Part shown: positions 1-7,895 of the stretch, piece by piece
Layout of the letters: the number at the start of each line of letters is the position of its first letter
Numbering within the stretch: position 1 is the stretch's first letter
The notes under the pieces: generated by a model
Told to the model about the DNA's origin: nothing
Databases searched by the model: none
Seen by the model: the letters and a program-made list of their open reading frames with translations, nothing else
Made by a program: the position numbers and the translations under genes
NCBI GenBank assembly: GCA_021325695.1
Contig: JAJTCR010000076.1
Coordinates: forward strand, 1-7,985
Direction of reading: 5' to 3'
DNA: 7,985 nucleotides
From: Steroidobacteraceae bacterium
GTDB taxonomy: Bacteria > Pseudomonadota > Gammaproteobacteria > Steroidobacterales > Steroidobacteraceae

Positions 1-1526
1 CTCTCGGACCAGTCGGGCATGGCGATCCGGCTGGTGCGCCTGTCGAACTGGCTCGACAACGTGCACGCCGATTACAAGGAGCTGCATTCGACGGCGTTGT
101 CGCGGACCGAGAGCGTCGCGCGTCGTATCGAGGCCCGCAACGTTTTCGCCTCGAGTACCCCGATCTTTGCGTCCACGGGCGAGGGCATCGTGCTGCTCGA
201 GGCCCGGTTGCCCACGTCTGAGCCGGATGCGGTCGTCGCGGGCTTCGTGCGTCGCCTGACCTGGATCGCGGTGCTGCTGGCGCTCGGCGCGGTCGCGGGC
301 GCGCTCGTGCTCGCCCGTCGGCTGGGGCAACCGCTCGAGACGCTCGCCGACTCGGCGACCCGGCTTGGGCGTGGCGATTTCTCGGCCTCGATTCCGATCG
401 CGGGCGGCGGCCCCGAAGTCGTGGCGCTCGCGCGGACGCTCGAAGACATGCGTCGTAACTTGGTCGAGCTCACCGCGACGCTGCGGCGACGCGAGGCCGA
501 CGCGCAGGCGCTGCTGCGCGGGGTCGTCGAGGGCGTGTACGCGGTCGATGCCGACCGCAAAGTGCGCTACATGAATCCGCAAGCCGAAAAGATGCTCGGC
601 GTCCGCGCCGAGGCGGCGCTCGGGCGGTTCTGCGGCGACGTCCTCAAGCCGTGCCCCAACGAGCTGGGCGTTCGGCCGTGCGAGACCGCGTGCCCGATCG
701 TCGCCGCGCGGGAGCGGGGCCAGGCGCAATCGACTGAGTTCCTGCAGCGAGCGGACGGTTCCAAGCGGACGGTCGTGATCACGAGCGCGGGTCCGGTCGA
801 CGGCCTGCAGGTGCAGGTCATGCGCGACGAGACCGATCTCGAGGCGGTCCGCCGTGCCCGCGACTCGATCCTCGCCAACATTTCGCACGAATTCCGCACG
901 CCGCTCGCCGCGCAACTTGCGTCGATCGAACTGCTGCAGGAGAACCTGCAGGAGATGCCACGCGAGCAGATCGAGGAGCTCGTGACTTCACTGCGTCGCG
1001 GGTCGCTGCGCCTGACGCGGCTGATCGACAACCTGCTCGAGAGCGTTCGCATCGAATCGGGCCAGCTGTCGATCCGGCAGCAGGACCTGCACCTGCCCGA
1101 GGTCATCCATGACGCCGTGGAAATGGTGGGCAGCCTGTTCACGCAACGCGGGCAGACGCTGCACGTGGACGTGCCCGAGGACCTGCCGGCGATCGTGGGC
1201 GACGGACCGCGGCTCGTGCAGGTGTTCGTGAACCTGCTGGCCAACGCGAACAAGTTCGGGCCCGAGGGGAGCGCGGTGCGCGTCGCGGCACGCGCGGAGG
1301 GTGAAGAGCTCGTCGCGACCGTGGACCCGAGCAGGGGTCGATTTTCGAGCGGTTCTACCGCTCCGCCGACCAGGAGCCGGAGCCGCGCGGGCTCGGCCTG
1401 GGACTCTGGATCGTGAAGTCGATCGTCGAGCGTCACGGCGGTCGCGTCGGCGCCACGCGCACCGAGGACGGATTGTCCCGGCTGGTCGTCGCGCTGCCCC
1501 TCGCGCCCCGGAAATCCGTCGCATGA
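1..1526 (+). pseudogene. Membrane sensor histidine kinase (HAMP-PAS-HisKA-HATPase), 5' partial, frameshifted in the ATPase domain
   Basis: This is the sensor half of a two-component system; it would autophosphorylate on histidine and pass phosphate to the regulator encoded next. The start lies left of the window. In frame from base 1 come an extracytoplasmic remnant, a membrane helix (about 256-315), HAMP (about 316-480), and a PAS domain (about 520-840) with four cysteines at codons 631, 652, 679 and 691. HisKA follows with its phospho-histidine at 886-888 (motif ISHEFRTPL), then an N-box near 1231-1260 (NLLANANKF). After VATV (1312-1323) the frame breaks. As it stands it runs out of frame to a stop at 1414-1416. 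The F-box (FERFYRS) and G2 box (GLGLGLW) lie in another frame from about 1329 to the TGA at 1524-1526, which overlaps the regulator's ATG. The DxGxG G1 box is absent from both frames, so this looks like a deletion of roughly 25 bases (3n+1) rather than a one-base slip. The encoded protein should lack ATP binding. A sequencing or assembly error remains possible. The signal sensed is unknown. Confidence 0.88.
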
Positions 1527-2180
1527 AGATCCTGGCGGTCGACGACGATCCGGACCTGCTCGCGCTCGTTGCGTTCGCGCTGTCGCAGGCGGGCTTCGTC
1601 GTGGTCAAGGCCGTCGACGTGCCCTCGGCGCTGCGCGTCTTCGCGCACGAGGCGCCGGACCTCGCGATCCTCGACATCAACCTGCCGGGCGGCAGCGGCT
1701 TCGACATCTGCGAGGCCATTCGCAAGCAGTCGCGCGTGCCGGTGATGATGCTCACGGCGCGCGGCGAGGAGGAAGACCTCGTGCGCGCGCTCGACCTCGG
1801 CGCCGACGACTACCTGACCAAGCCGTTCAGCCCGCGCACGCTGCTCGCCCGCGTCCGCGCACTGCTGCGACGCGCGGGGCTCGAGACGGGCGGCGCGATG
1901 TCCGCCGGCGACCTGCACCTCGACCTGGAGGCCCATACGCTGCGGGTCGGCGCGGCCGAGCCAGTCAAGCTGACCAAGCTCGAGACGCGCCTGCTGCAGA
2001 TCCTGATCGCGAACGCCGGCAACGTCGTCGGCACCGAACGACTGCTCACCCATGTCTGGGGGCACCGCGGCAGCGGCGACCGCCAGCTGCTCAAGCAGCT
2101 CGTGCACCGGTTGCGCCAGAAGATCGAGCGGGACCCGGCGGAGCCGGCGTTGCTGAAAACGGAATCGGGCGCGGGCTACA

Positions 2181-2200
<20 letters not shown>
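1523..2200 (+). CDS. OmpR/PhoB-family DNA-binding response regulator
   Basis: This 225-residue cytoplasmic transcription factor should be switched on by phosphorylation from a partner kinase. The receiver domain (residues 1-115) has the acidic pocket D7-D9, phospho-acceptor D51 (in LDINLPG), the switch threonine T78 and lysine K100 in LTKPF. A winged-helix domain (about 126-222) ends in the typical GAGYRLV. Length and domain order are standard for the family, and all key residues are present. The ATG at 1523 overlaps the kinase stop as ATGA, indicating translational coupling; only a weak Shine-Dalgarno (CGGAAA) is visible. Its cognate kinase upstream is broken, so it may be unphosphorylated or served by another kinase or small phosphodonor (inference). 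The last codons (TGG after GYRLV) and the stop lie within a heptamer tandem repeat, so the original C-terminus may have been altered. Target genes cannot be named. Confidence 0.95.
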
Positions 2201-2290
<90 letters not shown>

Positions 2291-2297
2291 GAACACT

Positions 2298-4157
2298 TCA
2301 CCGGTATCCCCTCGCCTGCAGTGAGAACAGCCCGGCGTAGTGCCCGCCGAGTGCCATGAGCTGTTCGTGACTGCCGCGCTCGAGCACGCTGCCGTCGGCG
2401 ATCACCAGGATCTGGTCGGCCATGCGCACCGTCGAGAAGCGGTGCGAGATCAGGATCACCATGCGCTCGCGGGCGAGCGCCTGGAACTGCTCGAAGACCT
2501 GGGCTTCGGCGCGCGCGTCCATCGCGGCCGTCGGTTCGTCGAGCACGAGGATGTCCGCCTCGGCCCGCATGAACGCCCGTGACAACGCAATTTTCTGCCA
2601 CTGGCCGCCGGACAACTCGCGCCCTTCCTTGAACCACTTGCCAAGTTGCGTCCCGTAGCCCGCCGGCAACTCCTCGATGAAGGGCGCCGACATGCCGAGT
2701 TCGGCCGCCGTGCGCCACCGCGACTCGTCCTCGAAATGCCTGACGTCGCCCGCGCCGATGTTCTCGCCGACCTTGAGCTGGTAGCGCGCGAAATCCTGGA
2801 AGATCACCCCGATCCGGCGGCGCAGCGCCGCCGGCTGCCACTCGGCGAGGTCGAGGCCATCGAGCAGGATCCGGCCGCCGTTCGGCACGTAGAGGCGGGT
2901 CAGCAGCTTGATCAGCGTAGTCTTGCCGGAGCCGTTCTCACCGACGAGCGCGAGGCTCTCACCGGGCCGCAGGTGAAAGCTCACGTCGCTCACGGCCGGC
3001 TCGCTCGAGCCCGGATACGTGAACGTCACATGCTCGAAGCGCAGTCCGTCGCCGGGGACCGGACCGGCGGTCCGATCGCCGGTGCCCGCGTCCACCGGCG
3101 TGTCGAGGTATTCGTAGAGCGTCGACAGGTACAGGTTGTCCTCGTACATGCCGCCGATCGCGGACAGGCTGGCCGACACCGCGGCTTGCCCCTGGCGGAA
3201 CAGCATCACGTACATGGTCATCTCGCCGAGCGTGATGTGACCGCGCACGGCGCTCAACGCCACCCACGCATAAGCAGCGTAGAACGCGCCAGTGCTGACC
3301 AGCCCGAGGAAGAATCCCCAGGTGTCGCGGCGGATCGTGAGCGCGCGATCCTCGGCAAAGACCTTGCGGAAAATCGCGCGGTAGCGGTCGAGCAGCCGCG
3401 GTCCCAGCTCGAACAGCTTCACTTCCTTGGCGTGATCCTCGCGCGCGATGACCGTCTCGAGGTACATCTGCATGCGGGTCTCGGGCGATCGCCAGCGGAA
3501 CAAGCGGAACGCGTCGCCCGAGAACTTGGCCTCCGCCACGAACGACGGCAGCCCGGCGAGCAGCAGCACCACGACGGCCCACGGCGAGAACTGCGCCAGC
3601 AGCGCGCCGAAGCTGACGAGGGCGATCGCGTTCTGCACGAGGCCGAAACTGCTCATCACCAGCGCGAGTGGACGGCTCGACGCTTCGCGACGTGCGCGGG
3701 TCAACTTGTCGTAGAACTCCGAGTCCTCGAAGTGACGCAGCTCGAGCGTCAGGGCCTTCTCGAGGATCATCTCGTTGACGCGCTGCCCGAGCTGGGCGCG
3801 CAGCAGCGACTGGCAGGTGGAGAGGCCGCGTTGCGTCGCGGCGAGCGCGGCGACCAGGACTCCCTCGAGCGCGACGTAACCGAGCACGTGCGCGAGGTCC
3901 AAGGCTGCGCCGGCGCGCTGCGCGCCGATCGCGGCGACGACGGCATCGACGATCTGCGCGCCGACGTACGCGATCCCGGCCGGCACGACGCCAGCGACGA
4001 GCGTGAGCAGGCCCAGCGCAAAGGTCAGCGCGTGGCTCGTCGACCAGACCAATTCGAGCGCATGCCGCGTATAGCGGAACACGTCGCCCAGCCCGCGCAG
4101 GCCGGCGAGGCGGTCATTCGCGGAGGTGGCAGGGTTCAAGCGGCGACCGGCGACCAT
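2298..4157 (-). CDS. ABC transporter, fused transmembrane and ATP-binding half-transporter (exporter type)
   Basis: This 619-residue inner-membrane protein should work as a dimer that uses ATP hydrolysis to export a substrate. The membrane domain (about 35-345) has hydrophobic segments near 43-75, 90-108, 170-207, 281-304 and 308-340. The ATPase domain carries Walker A GENGSGKT (406-413), Q-loop Q454 in VIFQDF, signature LSGGQ (515-519), Walker B ILVLDE (536-541, catalytic E541), D-loop D547 and switch H572 in SHRF, so it looks catalytically intact. The style of the Q-loop and the WF insert before the signature recall exporters of the peptide/lantibiotic and multidrug type, but the substrate cannot be inferred and no precursor peptide or maturation gene is nearby. 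The ATG at 4157 has no clear Shine-Dalgarno; a GTG at codon 26 is an alternative. It follows the sulfate operon on the same strand but is separated from it by a strong terminator, so a shared function is doubtful. Confidence 0.92.
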   Translation of the reverse strand: MVAGRRLNPATSANDRLAGLRGLGDVFRYTRHALELVWSTSHALTFALGLLTLVAGVVPAGIAYVGAQIVDAVVAAIGAQRAGAALDLAHVLGYVALEGVLVAALAATQRGLSTCQSLLRAQLGQRVNEMILEKALTLELRHFEDSEFYDKLTRARREASSRPLALVMSSFGLVQNAIALVSFGALLAQFSPWAVVVLLLAGLPSFVAEAKFSGDAFRLFRWRSPETRMQMYLETVIAREDHAKEVKLFELGPRLLDRYRAIFRKVFAEDRALTIRRDTWGFFLGLVSTGAFYAAYAWVALSAVRGHITLGEMTMYVMLFRQGQAAVSASLSAIGGMYEDNLYLSTLYEYLDTPVDAGTGDRTAGPVPGDGLRFEHVTFTYPGSSEPAVSDVSFHLRPGESLALVGENGSGKTTLIKLLTRLYVPNGGRILLDGLDLAEWQPAALRRRIGVIFQDFARYQLKVGENIGAGDVRHFEDESRWRTAAELGMSAPFIEELPAGYGTQLGKWFKEGRELSGGQWQKIALSRAFMRAEADILVLDEPTAAMDARAEAQVFEQFQALARERMVILISHRFSTVRMADQILVIADGSVLERGSHEQLMALGGHYAGLFSLQARGYR

Positions 4158-4175
4158 AGGCAGCGTGAAGGAAAC

Positions 4176-4210
4176 CGGAAAAGAAGAATGGGGGCCGAAG
4201 CCCCCATTCT
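4176..4210 (-). terminator. Rho-independent terminator of the porin-sbp operon
   Basis: Read on the - strand, an 11-bp perfect stem (4200-4210 with 4185-4195) closes a TTCG tetraloop (4196-4199) and is followed by a T-rich tail (TCTTTTCC, to 4177). It lies about 65 bases beyond the sbp stop and fits an intrinsic terminator very well. On the + strand there is no T-tract, so it works in one direction. The tail ends only about 20 bases before the ATG of the downstream ABC gene, so that gene must use read-through, a promoter overlapping the hairpin, or a later start. Confidence 0.88.
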
Positions 4211-4275
4211 CCAGTAAGTGCGCGTCCGCGCCAGAGCGCGGCGCCGGTCACGCTCCCGCGCTGATCCTCGGAGTG

Positions 4276-5292
4276 TCAGCGGGCGTAGACCTTGTCGAAT
4301 TCGGCCCCGTCCGCAAAGTGCGTGGCCTGGGCTTTGCTCCAGCCGCCGAAATCCGCGATCGTCACGAGCTTCATCTTCGGGAAGACGTTGCCGTACTTCG
4401 CGGCGATTTCCGCGTCGCGCGGCCGATAGTAGTGCTTCGCGACGATTTCCTGGCCGGTTTTCGAGTAGAGGTACTCGAGGTACGCGCGCGCCACGTCCGT
4501 GGTGCCACGGCGGATGGCCACTTTGTCGACCACCGCGACCGGCGGTTCGGCCAGGATGCTGAGCGACGGAACGACGATCTCGAATTTGTCCTTGCCGAGT
4601 TCCTTGGATGCGAGGAAGGCCTCGTTTTCCCAGGAGATCAGCACGTCGCCGATGCCGCGCTGCGCGAACGTCGTCAGCGAACCGCGGGCGCCCGTGTCGA
4701 GCACCGGCACGTTCTTGAAGAGCTTGCCGATGTACTCGCGTGCGGTCGCAGCGTTGCCACCCGGCTGCTTGACGGCCCAGGCCCACGCGGCCAGGTAATT
4801 CCAGCGCGCGCCGCCCGAGGTCTTGGGGTTCGGCGTGATCACCGAAACGCCGGGACGCGCGAGGTCCGGCCAGTCCTTGATCTTCTTCGGGTTGCCCTTG
4901 CGCACCAGGAACACGATCGTCGACGTGTACGGCGAACTGTTGTTCGGCAGGCGCGCCTGCCAGTTCGACGGCAGCAGCTTGCCCTGCGTCGCGAGCGCAT
5001 CGATGTCGTAGGCCAGCGCGAGCGTGACGACGTCCGCAGGCAGGCCGTCGATGACCGTGCGCGCCTGTTTGCCCGAACCGCCGTGCGACTGCCGGATGGA
5101 GACGTCGTTCCCCGTCTTTTGTTTCCAGTACTGCGCGAAGGCCTTGTTGTAGTCGTCGTAGAGCTCGCGCGTCGGGTCGTACGACACGTTGAGCAGCGCC
5201 GTCGGCGCGGCCAGCAGCAGGGGCGACGTCATCAGGACACTCGCCAGCAGCAGCGCCGCGAGGAACGGTTTCATGAATCGATTGGCGGTCAT
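4276..5292 (-). CDS. sbp: Periplasmic sulfate-binding protein
   Basis: This 338-residue protein binds sulfate in the periplasm and delivers it to the sulfate ABC permease (CysT/CysW/CysA in the known systems). The N-terminus (residues 1 to about 30) is a Sec signal peptide: a basic start, then LAALLLASVL and LLLAAPTA before the mature protein. The mature part contains hallmark Sbp/CysP stretches: LLNVSYDPTREL, QSHGGSGKQA, DVVTLALAYD, NSSPYTSTIVFLVRKGNP, TPNPKTSGGARWNYLAAW, GARG, GIGDVLISWENEA and FYRPRDA-like YYRPRDA. Length agrees with enteric Sbp (about 329). Start choice: ATG 5292 has GGAG six bases upstream; Met7 (5274) is a weaker alternative. The gene begins 12 bases after the porin stop, and its Shine-Dalgarno directly abuts that stop, so the two are co-transcribed and probably translationally coupled. 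No permease or ATPase gene follows; the operon ends at the terminator near 4195. The closely related thiosulfate binder CysP is the main alternative. Confidence 0.95.
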   Translation of the reverse strand: MTANRFMKPFLAALLLASVLMTSPLLLAAPTALLNVSYDPTRELYDDYNKAFAQYWKQKTGNDVSIRQSHGGSGKQARTVIDGLPADVVTLALAYDIDALATQGKLLPSNWQARLPNNSSPYTSTIVFLVRKGNPKKIKDWPDLARPGVSVITPNPKTSGGARWNYLAAWAWAVKQPGGNAATAREYIGKLFKNVPVLDTGARGSLTTFAQRGIGDVLISWENEAFLASKELGKDKFEIVVPSLSILAEPPVAVVDKVAIRRGTTDVARAYLEYLYSKTGQEIVAKHYYRPRDAEIAAKYGNVFPKMKLVTIADFGGWSKAQATHFADGAEFDKVYAR

Positions 5293-5304
5293 GTTGGTCT
5301 CCGG

Positions 5305-6717
5305 TCAGAACCCGACGGCGACGCGCGTCAGGATAACTTCTTCGTCAGGCCGATCGCCGTCGACGGCGCCGCCCTCGAACTCGGTCTTTTCGTAGTTGAG
5401 CACCCACTTGAGGTTGTCGTTAAGGTACCAGTTGACCCCGACCCCGTAGGCGGACGCCTTGCGCGGCGAGGCGAGGGCATCGGCGAACGAGTCCGCGCCG
5501 CCGGCGAACGCCTCGTCGCCGATCTCGAGTTCGTGATAGCGAGCCACGAGTTCCCACGCGCCCCAGGTGCCGTTCTCCAGCGAAAACACGTTGTTGGGCT
5601 TGAAGCCCTTGAACGCCTCTTCCTCGCCGGTCAGGAACCAGTGCGCCGCCACCTGCCACGCCGTGCTTTCGACCGTATCGCTGCGGAGTCCCGCCGTCGT
5701 GGCGCGCGAGATGTCCTGTTCGGCCACGGCGTACTCGCCGAGCAGCCCGAACCGGCCGACCGAGTAGTAGAGCTGCGGCGTCCAGCGCAGCCGCTCGCCG
5801 TCCGCATACGGACCGGGGCTCGTCGTCGAGTTCGACCGGTAGCGGAAGAAGGTCTGCTGGCCGGGCGTCCGATACGAGGACAGCAGCGAGTTGACCGGGT
5901 CGCCGGTCACCGAGTTGATCGTGCCGGCGATGCCGAAGCCGAGTCCGCGCAACGCGAAGCTCTCGGAATTCGCGAACGGGTTGGCGAACACGCGTGCCGC
6001 ATAGTCGCCGGCCGTGTCGGTCTCGACGTCGCCGATCGCGTCGCTGCTGCCGCCGTCGGTGACGCCGTTGTAGTAGCCGACAGAGTAGTTGAGCGCGCCT
6101 CCGAGCAGGTCGCCGCCGAGCGACACGCCGAGGTCGCGGTTCGGCAGCAGGCTGGTCGGAAACCCGCGCTCGACGAAACGGATGTCGTTCGCCGACTGCA
6201 GGCGCTCGAGCCCGACCGGCACCTTGAACTTGCCGGCGGTCACCGCGAACCAAGGCTGGACTCGCGCCGTGGCGAACGCGTCGAGGATGATGCTTCGACC
6301 GCCTGCAAAATCCGGCGTGAAGCGAAAATCGTAGATCCCGCCCAGCGTCCCCTCGACCGTCGGCCGGACGCGACGGAGCAGGAACGTATCTGCGGTTTCG
6401 GGCGTTGCGTCGTCTTCGAAGTGCCGGCCGTCGAAGTGCAGCGTGCCACGCAGCTTCACGACGTTCTGCTTGTCCGGCGATTCGATGCTGTAGCCCTTCG
6501 GGCTCGCCTTGACCACCGGCGACGACTTGACCGCGGTCTGCGTGGCCTCGTCCTGGATCTCGAGCTTGCGTTCCAGCACGAGCACTTTCTGGCTGAGGTC
6601 GTCGATCTTCTGCAGCAATTCTTCAGTCGTCGGCTGGGCGTGGCTCGCGGTTACGGGCGTGATCGCAGCCGCAGCGATGGCGGCGGCGATCCACCGATTG
6701 GCGGGCGAGGAAGTCAT
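5305..6717 (-). CDS. Outer-membrane porin of the Porin_O_P (OprP/OprO-like) family, candidate sulfate porin
   Basis: This 470-residue protein should form a trimeric beta-barrel channel for anions in the outer membrane. A signal peptide (1-27) ends at ASHA. It is followed by a heptad-patterned coiled coil (about 30-60, TEELLQKIDDLSQKVLVLERK) as in OprP-type porins, a linker, and barrel strands from about residue 85. Those include the family-like FLLRRVRPTVEG segment (112-123) and alternating aromatic/polar strands to a C-terminal VAVGF, the terminal Phe used by the BAM machinery. The known relatives OprP and OprO pass phosphate and polyphosphate. Here the gene lies directly upstream of sbp and downstream of cysB, so sulfate or another sulfur oxyanion is the more likely cargo (inference from context). 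Start choice: ATG 6717 has GGAGA seven bases upstream and gives a clean signal peptide; an in-frame GTG at 6774 would add 19 residues and spoil it. Confidence 0.88.
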   Translation of the reverse strand: MTSSPANRWIAAAIAAAAITPVTASHAQPTTEELLQKIDDLSQKVLVLERKLEIQDEATQTAVKSSPVVKASPKGYSIESPDKQNVVKLRGTLHFDGRHFEDDATPETADTFLLRRVRPTVEGTLGGIYDFRFTPDFAGGRSIILDAFATARVQPWFAVTAGKFKVPVGLERLQSANDIRFVERGFPTSLLPNRDLGVSLGGDLLGGALNYSVGYYNGVTDGGSSDAIGDVETDTAGDYAARVFANPFANSESFALRGLGFGIAGTINSVTGDPVNSLLSSYRTPGQQTFFRYRSNSTTSPGPYADGERLRWTPQLYYSVGRFGLLGEYAVAEQDISRATTAGLRSDTVESTAWQVAAHWFLTGEEEAFKGFKPNNVFSLENGTWGAWELVARYHELEIGDEAFAGGADSFADALASPRKASAYGVGVNWYLNDNLKWVLNYEKTEFEGGAVDGDRPDEEVILTRVAVGF

Positions 6718-6751
6718 CGGTCGTTCTCCGTGCGTGGCGATGAGGAGAACG

Positions 6752-6780
6752 ATCCTAGGCAGCGGCGGTGACACCGTCAG
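6752..6780 (-). promoter_or_regulatory. Candidate sigma70-type promoter of the porin-sbp operon
   Basis: On the - strand, CTGACG (6775-6780, four of six matches to TTGACA) and TAGGAT (6752-6757, four of six matches to TATAAT) are separated by 17 bases. Initiation near 6745 would give a leader of about 28 bases holding the GGAGA ribosome site. The spacer carries one copy of TGTCACCG. The match is moderate and unproven. Confidence 0.4.
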
Positions 6781-6807
6781 TCGAACCCGGGTTAGGAACC
6801 GGTGACA
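6764..6807 (-). promoter_or_regulatory. Paired TGTCACCG direct repeats at the porin promoter, possible operator
   Basis: On the - strand, TGTCACCG occurs twice (6800-6807 and 6766-6773), 34 bases apart, about three helical turns. The downstream copy lies in the promoter spacer and is part of an interrupted palindrome CGGTG-N-CACCG (6766-6776). A perfect palindrome AACCCGGGTT (6784-6793) lies between the copies. Spacing and position suit a regulator site. CysB sites are usually AT-rich and poorly conserved, so the cognate protein cannot be named. Confidence 0.3.
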
Positions 6808-6836
6808 GCTCGTGCCCGGCGGGCATCCGAAGCTGA
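6806..6836. other. Bulged hairpin in the cysB-porin intergenic region
   Basis: CAGCT near 6806 pairs with AGCTG near 6836, and inside them TGCCC-GGC-GGGCA forms a 5-bp stem with a 3-base loop, with small bulges between. It lies about 80-110 bases beyond the cysB stop. Another GC palindrome, GGCCCCGGGGCC (6899-6910), sits just after the stop. Neither has a U-tract, so termination of cysB is not demonstrated; read-through from cysB into the porin gene (197-base gap) remains possible. Confidence 0.3.
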
Positions 6837-6914
6837 CGCGGCTTACATTCGAGCGTTCGACCTACGGCGACACGAGACGTCCGCGTAACCGGGTCGCCGG
6901 CCCCGGGGCCCGCT

Positions 6915-7889
6915 TCACTTGAGCGGCAAGTCGAGCCCGGCGACGAGCTGCTCGACCTCGGCAGGATTTGCCGCACCGGCCGCGCGTTCGATGACGCGAC
7001 GGGTGAGGTGTGGGGCGAACAGCTGGATGAAGTCGAGCTGGTATTTGCGCAGCAGGCCGCCGCGACGGAACCCGATCCAGGTCGTGTGCGTGGGAAAGAG
7101 GTCCGAGGTGTCGATGTGCACGAGGTCGGCATCGCCTTCGGCCTCGATGGCCATGCTCGCCACGATGCCGACACCGAGGCCGAGCCGTACGTAGGTCTTG
7201 ATGACGTCCGCGTCGCGTGCCGTCAGGACGACGTTCGGCACGAGCCCTTCCTTGGCGAAGATGCCGTGCAGCGACGACGGACCGGTGAAACTGAAGACGT
7301 ACGTGATGATCGGATGCGCAGCCAGCTGCTTGAGCGTAATCTTCCTTGCGCGAGCCAGCGCGTGGTTCTGCGGCACGACGACGTGCCTGTGCCACTTGTA
7401 GCAGGGCAGCAGCGAGAAGCCGTCGAACAGCGACTCGGAGCCGGTGGCGATCGCGAAGTCGATCCGGTCGAGCGCCGCCATCTCGGCGATCTGCTCGGAT
7501 GTGCCCTGGTGGAGGTGCAGCCTCACCTCGGGGTACCGTTCGCGAAAGGTTTTGATGACTTCCGGCAGCACGTAGCGGGCCTGCGTGTGCGTGGTCGCGA
7601 TCGACAACGAACCTCGCTCCTCGTCCTTGAGATCGTCGGACAGGCGCTTGATGTTCTGCACCTCGCGCAGGATCCGGATGGCCCGGTCGATCACCTGCTG
7701 CCCAGCCGGCGTGACGCGCGTAAGGTTGCGGCCGTCGCGCACGAAGATCTGGAAACCGAGCTCGTCCTCGAGCAGCTTGATCTGCTTGCTGACGCCGGGT
7801 TGCGACGTGTGCAGCTTTTCGGCCGCGGCCGTGATGTTGAGTCCGGTTTGGGCGACGGCAGCGAGATAGCGCAACTGGTGCAGTTTCAT
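6915..7889 (-). CDS. cysB: CysB, LysR-type regulator of sulfate assimilation
   Basis: CysB is the cytoplasmic tetrameric activator of sulfate uptake and cysteine biosynthesis genes; in enterics it responds to O-/N-acetylserine and is antagonised by sulfide or thiosulfate. The product is 324 residues, the same as enteric CysB. A LysR helix-turn-helix occupies residues 1-60 (ITAAAEKLHTSQPGVSKQI). The effector domain begins with GSLSIATTHTQARY (93-106) and includes HQG (127-129), DFAIAT (144-149), LPCYKW (161-166) and DADVIKTYVRLGLGVGI. The threonines T100, T102 and T202 fall at the positions known to contact sulfate in the CysB structure. The start MKLHQLRY matches the conserved CysB start, fixing ATG 7889 although no Shine-Dalgarno precedes it. 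The gene lies 197 bases upstream of the porin-sbp pair on the same strand and is an obvious candidate regulator of it. The paralogue Cbl is a less likely alternative. Confidence 0.95.
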   Translation of the reverse strand: MKLHQLRYLAAVAQTGLNITAAAEKLHTSQPGVSKQIKLLEDELGFQIFVRDGRNLTRVTPAGQQVIDRAIRILREVQNIKRLSDDLKDEERGSLSIATTHTQARYVLPEVIKTFRERYPEVRLHLHQGTSEQIAEMAALDRIDFAIATGSESLFDGFSLLPCYKWHRHVVVPQNHALARARKITLKQLAAHPIITYVFSFTGPSSLHGIFAKEGLVPNVVLTARDADVIKTYVRLGLGVGIVASMAIEAEGDADLVHIDTSDLFPTHTTWIGFRRGGLLRKYQLDFIQLFAPHLTRRVIERAAGAANPAEVEQLVAGLDLPLK

Positions 7890-7895
7890 GCGGTC

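Noticed and set aside
1301..1522. Upstream extension of the response regulator frame to an earlier ATG at 1301
   Set aside because: The extra 74 residues are Arg-rich and overlap the kinase; the receiver domain starts naturally at MKILAVDDD (1523).
2298..4157. ABC gene as part of the sulfate uptake permease
   Set aside because: It has a fused exporter-type membrane-ATPase architecture, unlike the separate CysT, CysW and CysA importer subunits, and a terminator separates it from sbp.
2646..4217. A 523-codon open frame on the + strand opposite the ABC transporter
   Set aside because: Low-complexity Arg/Glu/Gln/His composition and no motifs; the opposite strand has a complete ABC transporter with all catalytic motifs.
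4126..6771. An 881-codon open frame on the + strand, antisense to sbp and the porin
   Set aside because: It is rich in Arg, Val, Glu and His with no recognisable domain, and lies opposite two confidently identified genes; a typical shadow of GC-rich codon use.
6718..6774. Longer porin starting at GTG 6774
   Set aside because: It would place 19 extra residues before the signal peptide; ATG 6717 has a good GGAGA site and a clean signal sequence.
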